Part shown: positions 56,501 through 64,000 of the stretch, piece after piece
Numbering within the stretch: position 1 is the stretch's first letter
Layout: every line of letters starts with the position of its first letter
NCBI GenBank assembly: GCA_027422505.1
Contig: JAPQWV010000005.1
Coordinates: 16,262,501 to 16,326,500 of the forward strand
Length of the DNA: 64,000 nt
Source: Craterostigma plantagineum
Taxonomy: Eukaryota > Streptophyta > Magnoliopsida > Lamiales > Linderniaceae
Direction: 5' to 3'
Program-made: the position numbers and the translations under genes
The notes under the pieces: generated by a model
The model's database searches: none
The model's input: the letters and a program-made list of their open reading frames with translations, nothing else
Told to the model about the DNA's origin: nothing

Positions 56501-59305
56501 AAGACACTATTTTCCCATCGTGATACATAACGAAAACTCTAAGAGAGATGGTTTTGCTTTTGGACACATTGATGAATATGGTCAAAAGTAAAAGATTGTG
56601 CTCGAAAGGTCCATTAAAAAAGTGTTCATGAGATGAACCTGTTTTCGCATTTCATCAACTGAGAGCAGTCCCAGCAACCCACGCTCTCGGCATGCTTGGC
56701 GAAGCTCGTTTTCTGAGAGTGATTCTATCCCCTCAGCTTGTATCATCTTATCATCTTTCTTTATTCTGAAACAATAAAAGGATATTACAAACTTTCTACA
56801 ATAATCTGGATTCGGGTCGAACTTACATAATAAGGGCAAAATATTTTCTCTGACACATCATGAAGTCTTTATACAACTTGAAGCTAGTACTAGAGACAAA
56901 GCAAAATAACTCACTCTCGAAGTCTATTCCGGAGCAAGTAGCGAAGATATGCATCGGTCCCATAAGTAGGAATGCCCATATATTTGCACATAGTCATCAA
57001 GCGGGGTCTGCTCCATCAAGGAAAAAAAAATATATTTTATGGAAAAAAGATATTTATATGTGAAAGTGAGTGCATAACCATCAACCATTGGAGAAGAAGG
57101 CATATTTCATTTCATAGAGGTATATAAACTTACCGGCTGATGTTATCCAGAGTAAGCTCATCGTTAAATAACTTAGCAAACCCCAAGATCTCTTCATTAG
57201 AGACACGGGACCCAGTCCTTACCTTCAAACATCAAGAAAACATGACGAGGAAGTATACAAACTTAATCACACTGCTGATGCAAGCCCATTGTAGTATTTT
57301 CAGTACCATTATGATCAAGTTTACCTTGTTCATAAACTCATCAAGATCTTCAGCAGTTTTCTTTACCTCTCCACTTCTAGAGTTCTGAACTTCCTTTGCC
57401 ATTTCTTTAACTGTATCTTGAAGAAACTTTGCATATTCTATCCTAGCATTTAGCTTCCTTTTCAGGGCTTCCTGAAGTTCGACAATTTTGGATAAGGTTC
57501 TAAGTTTGGAAAGATTACGACGAAAAAGAGTAACCATTTTCAGATATTGGGTTAGATCTAAATGATGTCTAGCAGAAGAGCCATAACCATTGCAGGAGGA
57601 GACACATTACATTGTTTTGAAACGATAGGAATTTGAGGTTTCTTAAGTGACTAGAATAGTAAGTCCAGATATCATTAGGGAGCTTCACAATGTCCATAAT
57701 TTTCAGATCAACAAAGATGAAAGCCATATAGTATTGTTTGAAAACATATAGAATGGAGACCATGACGAGCAACACATGACCTGACCCCTTGTCTAAGAAC
57801 CCATTCAAGTCAAGTTTAGCCATCAAGAGGAACAACGAAAATGTGTAATGGTAATAATTGCTTCACCTAGCCAATTTCAGTTGCAGTGACAACATAAGCA
57901 TCAAACAATTTGCAGTTGCACTCACAATTACTAATCAAATATGACAAAAGATGACCTTCAAAATAAGCCATTGGAACAAACATCTGTAACGGCTACCAAC
58001 ATTACTGACATATTATCTAAGCTTTTGTAGATCAGGAACATTCGAGCAGCATCAGGGCAACCCGTTTATTATTTTGGTCAGAACAGAAAGTCAATGCTCG
58101 TCAAGTAAAACTAGACAACACAACAATCAAATTGACAGTTGCAATTAATACAAGAAGACACATAACATAATGTTCATAAACCAAACAGCGAAAAAAATGA
58201 CCTGTTCTTTCATCCTGTCCTGGAAGGTCGACGGTAACATGTTGGGAAACAACTTCAGGGCTACCGGAAGCAAGAACTCCATGAACGGAACTATTATGAA
58301 CACGGCAAAAGGAACGAGCCTGAAGATATCAGCAGTGGTTCGAGTGAGTTGTTGCCTCTCTCTCCTAGAGAGTGTCTTTCCACCAGCTAGTTTAAGCAAC
58401 AGCCTCATGCTTATTCTAACATCTGCCCATAGTAGCTTTGTACCCAACCAGTAATGCTGGAAAGTTGACTTAAATTCATCCTTCCAATGGCGCAACTTTT
58501 TTGCCCAATCTTCCCTATAGTAAGAGTATGTAACACGTATTAAATTTCAAATGGTTCTATCCTTAAATCAATTGGTTTAAGATACAACAATATCTTTTAG
58601 ATATTGAAAGATCAAAACTGAAACGAGCGTAAAAACATGTCTTGTTCATTTATATTTTGATTCGGGTATTTACTCAATGGAATAACATTAACGACACTAG
58701 TAATCGGGAAAGAGATGTACAGACGCAGACATTGACCTGCTCATGGAGGCAATGGCCCTCAAAGCTGGACCAATCCCTAAAATCATGGCCCCCATCCGCT
58801 TAATGACATAGCCAACACCCTTCTGTGTTTCCTGCTCCTGCAACTGCTTCGCTTTAGCTTTGGCTTTCACAGAAGTCAAACCTTCAACTGCCTGATCACA
58901 TTCTTCTGGTGAAGGCTCCTTCTTCTGTTTGACGACTGCTTCTTTGTTTTTCTCGTCATTGCCTCCTAACTCAGGCTGATTAGCTGCAGCCGTGGAAAAA
59001 TAACACTGAGACTGATAAATTCCGCTAAACCCCGAATAAGAGGAATGTCCAACTCCAAATATTCTTGTCTGACTACTCAAAGGATGAACACTAGAAAACT
59101 CAGTTCTAATATATCTACTGGTCGAGAATAAAGGATTGGCTTCTTTAGAATCACGACTTAACGGGGAAGAAAAATAACGCTGTAAATTAGGGTCCTCTGA
59201 TGAGTTCCTTCGCTTAGAACGCCAAAAGCCTTCAACCAAGCAACGATGCTGCTTAGTATAACCAACAAGATAATTTTTCTTCCGCAATATTGTTCTTGAA
59301 GACAT
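53515..59305 (-). CDS. LETM1: LETM1-like mitochondrial inner-membrane protein with EF-hand
   Basis: Fourteen exons with GT-AG introns, all in phase: 58737-59305, 58202-58514, 57325-57471, 57134-57222, 56915-57007, 56639-56765, 56293-56357, 56038-56212, 55322-55519, 55188-55235, 54712-54858, 54528-54610, 54079-54194, 53515-53609. The product is about 754 residues, the usual plant length. The N-terminus is Ser/Arg-rich, fitting a mitochondrial presequence. The LETM1 core follows exon 2, with one membrane segment at about 253-279 ([20 protein letters not shown]). The ribosome-binding-like region ([19 protein letters not shown]) is next, then coiled coils (about 470-670). A canonical EF-hand loop at 684-695 ([12 protein letters not shown]) is split by intron 12. 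LETM1 proteins act in mitochondrial K+/H+ or Ca2+/H+ exchange and in mitochondrial translation. No lesion was seen, so the gene is probably functional. Confidence 0.96.
55554..55571. repeat. (CA)n microsatellite in a LETM1 intron
   Basis: About nine CA units in the intron between the exons at 55322-55519 and 56038-56212. Confidence 0.85.
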
Positions 59306-60089
59306 GATGGTTGACTTAAAAATGAACTAAGATTGCATATCACACATTCTCCAATAACGATTGAAGCCCGCTTGTCCGGAGCAGATGTTCAAACTGCATG
59401 GTACAAAAAGTCGATAGACGGCTTAAAATCACAAAGCCACTAGTTTAGTTTTAATAGAAATCGAAGGAACAGGCTACTCTTAAGACAGATTTTTAATGCA
59501 ATACACTTAAAAAAATCCAGTCCGCAACTTTTAATCCTCACAACTATGCTAATTCATTTCTTCTATTGTATTGACTTGAAGAAGATTCTGCAAGTGTAAT
59601 ATGGTCTTGGAGGCCATTATAGCCCTAAAATCAATCATCAAATCGTTTAGTCTTCACCAACAATATGATGCAGCTAGACTCTGTCATTGTCAATCAGGTT
59701 AAATTTTGACTTTTGTGTCATTACAAAACTTGCATCTCCAGGATGGTTTCAATGATCAAAGTCTTATCACAGGTACCAGCTCTATAGGACTGTGCTATGG
59801 TAGAATATCGAAAAGACCTGTGCTTGCAAGCATAAGGAACCCTGATGCTTCGCAAGACATCAAGGACCATCGATGCTTGCAAGCCATCATGGACCAAATC
59901 GATGCTTGCGAGCGTACTCATGCTTTTTACATCAGCATGGGTGCCTGTGTCTCTCTGCAACTCAAAGCCAACCGAACCTCAACCTCAATCGACTCATTCG
60001 ACAATCCAATGGAGCAAGTGGAGGTATGTGTTTTCTACTCTTCGTAACGCGTATTTCATCGAACCCTAATTTGGTGCGGACCCGTGCCC
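59306..60089. other. Divergent intergenic region, LETM1 side
   Basis: Upstream of the LETM1 start, so it should hold its promoter and 5' UTR; no clear core promoter was identified. From about 59790 onward, degenerate GGACC...TGCTTGCAAGC words begin, leading into the array at 60090. The small ORFs at 59706-60133 are repeat-derived. Confidence 0.5.
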
Positions 60090-60212
60090 ATAGGACAGAG
60101 CTTGGTAGCATAGGACCGTGCTTGGTAGCATAGGACCTGTGCTTGCAAGCATAGGACCCGTGCTTGCAAGCATAGGACCCGTGCTTGCAAGCATAGGACC
60201 CGTGCTTGCGCA
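60090..60212. repeat. 21-bp tandem repeat with GCTTGCAAGC palindrome
   Basis: About five head-to-tail units of 19-21 bp. Each contains the perfect palindrome GCTTGCAAGC (or a GCTTGGTAGC variant) followed by ATAGGACC. Confidence 0.85.
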
Positions 60213-60545
60213 GCGTACGTCGCTTTTTAATGCATGGGTCCCGTGCTTGCAAGCAGACGACCCCCGCTTATGAGCAAGGGACCTGTGCGTATTTCACGGG
60301 TCCCCTGTGTATTAGCCGCGTTTCCCCAGCTTAAACGCTCGGGTCCCCTGAGTTTAATGGGCGGGTCCAGTGTGACTGCGCGCGCGCAAGGTCGTGGGAC
60401 CCGCGCGTTATAAGCAGGGGACCCGCGCTTATACGCAGGGGACCCTTGCTGGGACCGCGCCGATGCGCAGGGGTCCCATGCGCATCTGTGCTTGAATCTC
60501 AGCATATGCGATGCGGTCCCCTGCGCATCTGTGCATAAGGGTTTT
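60213..60545. repeat. GGGACCC/GGGTCCC-rich block upstream of the Ulp1 gene
   Basis: GC-rich and non-coding. GGACC/GGTCC cores occur about every 20-25 bases in both orientations, many as GGGACCC or GGGTCCC, with CGCGCGC and TGCGCA words between. Similar words recur at 63050-63440 on the other side of the gene. Confidence 0.6.
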
Positions 60546-60611
60546 CTGTTTTCATTATTTCATACCACGTAGCCCTAGCTAACACGTGTTTTACGTATAA
60601 ATTAGGTTGTG

Positions 60612-62823
60612 ATGCAGAAGCAGTTCGAGACAGTGGACGAAGTTCCCCATTTGACTGTAAAGCTGAGCTCGTTATACGCCGATGCCAGCGAGCTGATAAG
60701 GCAATGTCTGAACCACCACGAGTGGGAGATTTTTACGAACGAGAGTCCGTTCGGCCGCCTTGTTAGGGCCGAGCCTGATTTTAACCTCTCGGGCCAGTTG
60801 CTGTGGTACCTCATCCAGAGCCAGACGATGCTACACAACCGGGAAGAGCTGTGGATGATTTTTGGCGAAAAACCACTCCGATTTTCAAAGTCGGACTATT
60901 GCCTAATCAACGGGCTGAAGTTCGCCGCCGAGCGTCCGCCGGTAAACGGCGGCTCACAATTCACCGCAAGACATTTTGGTGGCAGCTCTAAAGTCCGCAT
61001 GTCGCACGTCAAGCGTGTGTTGGAGGAGTTGTCTGGCGACGAGGACGATGTGGACTTCGAGAAGCTGAAGTTGGCGGACGTGTACTTCGCCACCGCCGTG
61101 TTGATGTCTCGACCGTCGAAGAAGGACACCGTCGTCAGTACCTGGGTCCTTAGTCTCGTCGATGATCGGTTTGCATTCTCCCGGTATCCTTGGGGCACCG
61201 TGGCTTTCGATGAGGTGATACGCACTGTGAAGGTAAATCTACGGGAGAAGCGACGGGAATGGCTGATCAGTGGGTTCGTACAACCACTTCAGGTGAATTA
61301 TAACTAAGCTTCTTGCATACCATGTTTTGAGGGACGTTTCTAAGATTTTTTGCGTTATTTGTATTCAGATACTAGCATACGAGTGCATACCGAGGGTTGC
61401 AGACGTGTTTGCGGTTCGCAAAGAAGAAGATTTCACGCCACGCATGCTCAGGTGGGCGACGAAGAATTGGCCTCGCAAGGCATGCCCGACTCTTAGGACG
61501 GTCGCAGAGGCCGTCGACGGCGATTTTGTACGAGGGTTGTTAGTGCCGTCAGCGGAAGAGTTGGAGGCGGCGTACTTTAGGGACAGCGTTTTTGACGTTG
61601 GGGCCGCACACGAGCTATTCGACCGTATGACGGGCCTACTCATGCGGGGAGTGGAGGTTAGGTGTTCCCCCGTCCACCGCGATCGTGCCGACGACGATCA
61701 TTTAGCGATCGTACCCCTTGAAGAGTTTCCCACACCTGTGGAGGTGGTTGAGGCTGGAGATTTTGGTGCTTCGTCGAGTGCCCGAGGAGTTCGAAGAAGA
61801 GGCAAATCGACTGTAGAATTTGTTGATCTAAGTGATGAGGATTCTGGCTCAAATAGAAATGAGAAGTGGATTAAAAAGTACCTCGGGCGAGTGGACTTCT
61901 CCGGGCGTCAGTTGATTCATGCACATGATCGCGTGCTCATTGACACTTACCTTCAAGCGGCAAGATTTAGGTAAATATTTTCTTTCGATGTCAACCTCAG
62001 TTATCGTACATAAACACGCTCATAATTTTCCTTTTTATGCAGGGATAACGTTTGGTCGGGTGACCGGTGCGACGTGGATACCCAAGGCTTCTACATGTTG
62101 CTCTTCCATGATATGCTCAAGTCTAATTGTCTTGACGCATATCTAGATTGCTTGAGGCGAATCTATGCGGACTCCGTGGTTTATCCTCACGTCTTCGTCT
62201 TTCCAAGTTACGTGCAAGACGAGCACTTTAGGAAAGCGCAGAAGTTGAATAGGAAGACGAAAGTGCGGGTGGATGATATGGAGGAATTCGTGAATGGATT
62301 GTCGAGAAGCAGTCGGAGCTGGTTGGAGCGTCTCACGGAGGATGAATTGGTACGATGCAAGTACATCATCTCTCCCGTTTTCGCACGGACCCACTGGGCA
62401 GTGCTTATTTTTGACGCGACAACGCAAACCTTCGTCCTTAACGATTCGTTGGGCGCGCATGGTGTGCAATTCGCCGGGAGAGTGTTCGTAAGTAGCTGAA
62501 ATCCTTTTGTCTATCATTTTTATGAATTTAGTAACATGTTCGATGTTTGCTATTTTTTGCAGGCTGAGTTTCTTTCTGAATATTGGCGTTTCAAGTTCGA
62601 TATCGTCACAAAGCCGAAGTTGGATAATAAAATGAATCGGAGCCAGAAGGCTGGCAGCTTGGATTGCGGGGTTCATGCGGCGTTGACGGCGGAGACGATT
62701 ATGGTTGACACGCCCGAGTTTAATGAATATCAAAGGCACATTGATATTTCAGCGTATCGAGCCACTATGGCTGCACGGATATTGCGTGACCCGCATAGCT
62801 GTATGCGCCATTTGTTTGGCTGA
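60612..62823 (+). CDS. DUF1985-Ulp1 (C48) cysteine protease, transposon type
   Basis: Four exons: 60612-61292, 61369-61970, 62043-62487, 62563-62823. Introns are canonical GT-AG and the phases agree, giving 662 residues. The start ATG is 60612. Exon 1 carries a DUF1985-like N-terminal domain (QLLWYLIQSQTM, LRFSKSDYCLINGLKF, VYFATAVLMSRPSK). Exons 3-4 form the Ulp1/SUMO-protease-like fold with a complete catalytic set: His545 (THWAVLIF), Asp562 (VLNDSLG), Gln604 (NRSQKAGSLD) and Cys611 (SLDCGVHA). Ulp1 enzymes cleave SUMO or other ubiquitin-like tags in the nucleus. DUF1985-Ulp1 genes in plants are mostly carried by Mutator-like or CACTA transposons. A MULE-type N-terminus follows at 63580. 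The frame is intact, so it may be active. Substrate is unknown. Confidence 0.9.
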
Positions 62824-63579
62824 GTTTGGAAGTGTTAATTGTAGGTGGCTTTGGACATTTTGAACTTGGTGTAGTTGAAGGGTTTATGGATGTTAGTTTG
62901 TAGGTTTATTTGAATAAAATTTTTTGATATTATTGAATGCATTGATTCTCTGTATGAAACGAAACGTGATGGGTGATTTGACTTGTTACTGAGGAAAATA
63001 TTTTGACCAAATAATCAGTGGACGTGAGAAACCCTAAATTGGCAGCGTCCCGTTCATATACATATACGGGACCCGTCCCAGCCAATGCAATATGCGCGGG
63101 TCCCCTGATTCTACGTCCGGGTCCCCTTATTACGTGCAGGTCCCATGATTTCAAGCTATGGTCCCTTGAGCACGTATCCCACCATATGACTTGATAAAAC
63201 TTTTTCCATTGTTGAATAATTGATTCTCTGTATGAAACGAATCGTGATGGGTGATTTGACTTGTTACTGAGGAAAATATTTTGACCAAATAATCAGTAAT
63301 TGTTCAATTATTGGTACGACTAAAGCGTATGTGAGAAACCCTAAATTGGCAGCGTCCCGTTCATATACATATACGCTTGGGACCCCTGATTTTACGTGCG
63401 GGTCTCTTGATTTCACGTTATGGTCCCCTGGAGAGAATTATGGTCACCTTATTTTATTAAAAATAACAAATAAAACACATGGATAATAAAAACAACGCAC
63501 GAATGTATTAAAAGCCGCACGACTATTTTGCAGCACAAAGCATACATTCCACCAGCGTCGTTCTCTATAGGTGATAATC
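62824..63579. repeat. Imperfect direct duplication 3' of the Ulp1 gene
   Basis: Two copies, about 62915-63180 and 63181-63440, share GATTCTCTGTATGAAACGAA, GGGTGATTTGACTTGTTACT and GAAACCCTAAATTGGCAGCG in order. The second has about 30 extra bases. Each ends in GGGACCC/GGGTCCC-rich sequence. No gene was seen up to 63579. Confidence 0.8.
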
Positions 63580-64000
63580 ATGACGATCAGCAGCATTTTT
63601 TTTCAAGTCGATGGTCAGTGGGTAATTCGCGAGGACAATACGTCGAACTGGGTTCCCGATCCAACTTGCCGGTGGCAATCAATCTTGGTCGACGACGGTT
63701 CATGCACGTTAGTGGATCTTACTAACGAGATATTGAATGCATTGTCGTTACGCAACGACAATACCAAACTACGGATAAGCTATGCCTTGCATAGACTATA
63801 ATTACGTGCGTCCCATCTACATCGAGAACGATTACGGCGTACGTGCGTACCTTGGAGGTGGTTGCCGACGATCAAGACCACCTCTTCACGTGGAAATTGA
63901 GTTATCCGTCATTGCGGCACCACCACATCAACCTCATGATAATGATTTGTCGGGTTTCGACGTCGGCCTTATAGCGCAAATGCAGAAATCCAACCATTTG
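63580..64000 (+). pseudogene. MULE transposase-type N-terminal region, partial
   Basis: ATG 63580 opens a frame MTISSIFFQVDGQWV...DLTNEILNALSL...KLRISYAL. It stops at 63799 and continues in the next frame as YNYVRPIYIENDYGVRAYL to the window end. This pattern (a GxWV opening, a DLTxxI...L helix, then an I..ND..VRxYL strand) resembles the N-terminal region of plant Mutator-like transposases. A one-base indel near 63797 explains the frame change. The catalytic part would lie right of the window, so identification is tentative. Same strand as the Ulp1 gene. Confidence 0.5.

Noticed and set aside
57569..57835. Minus-strand ORF inside the LETM1 locus
   Set aside because: It lies wholly in the intron between exons 2 and 3 and has no recognisable domain or splice support.
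59706..60133. Overlapping small ORFs in three frames
   Set aside because: They arise from the repeated GGACC/TGCTTGCAAGC words and have no independent coding signal.

Overview
This is plant nuclear DNA, most likely from a eudicot. The evidence is a 14-exon gene with canonical GT-AG introns, Ty1/copia and Ty3/gypsy LTR retrotransposons of plant lineages (Sirevirus, Tat, chromovirus), a plant L1-type LINE, a hAT element and a Mutator-like unit. The species cannot be named from the sequence. About 53 kb of the 64 kb is transposable-element DNA. Two multi-exon genes have intact reading frames: a host LETM1-like mitochondrial gene (53515-59305, minus) and an element-type Ulp1/C48 protease gene (60612-62823, plus).

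Bases 1-39.7 kb look like one nested stack of retroelements. The apparent order of insertion, oldest first, is: (i) plus-strand copia 'Copia2' (33824-~39660); (ii) minus-strand Sirevirus-like copia 'C' (31166-33823) inside its gag; (iii) minus-strand 'B' (29812-31165) inside C's gag; (iv) plus-strand Sirevirus 'S1' (3205-29811) inside B's 5' leader; (v) minus-strand 'A' (1-3204) inside S1's gag; (vi) a minus-strand LINE (8719-~25340) inside S1's spacer between pol and the env-like gene; (vii) two nearly identical Tat-lineage gypsy elements inside the LINE endonuclease, Tat1 plus and Tat2 minus (11713-23846). A deletion then fused the Tat pair head-in, leaving a 12.1 kb block bounded by inverted LTRs. 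The left arms of elements A, S1, B, C and Copia2 should lie to the left of this window.

Bases 39.7-53.5 kb hold older or smaller elements. These are a 534-bp insertion flanked by an 11-bp direct repeat, two diverged copies of a chromovirus-LTR-like non-coding unit, an isolated Sirevirus RT fragment, a minus-strand Tekay/Del-like pol fragment, a compact Reina-like chromovirus with both LTRs (46718-51748), and a non-autonomous hAT element with a perfect 8-bp target duplication (52253-53133).

Bases 53.5-64 kb hold the LETM1 gene and, divergent to it, a likely Mutator-like unit. The unit has GGGACCC-rich repeats on both sides of a four-exon DUF1985 + Ulp1 protease gene. It is followed on the same strand by the start of a MULE-transposase-type N-terminal region that runs off the window.

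The non-coding parts of several unrelated elements share one feature: irregularly spaced arrays of short, often self-complementary CG-containing words (TCTCG/CGAGA, CGGCGAAAC, CGCCCGATT, TTCGTGAAG). Coding annotation does not explain these arrays, and they are the main open question here.
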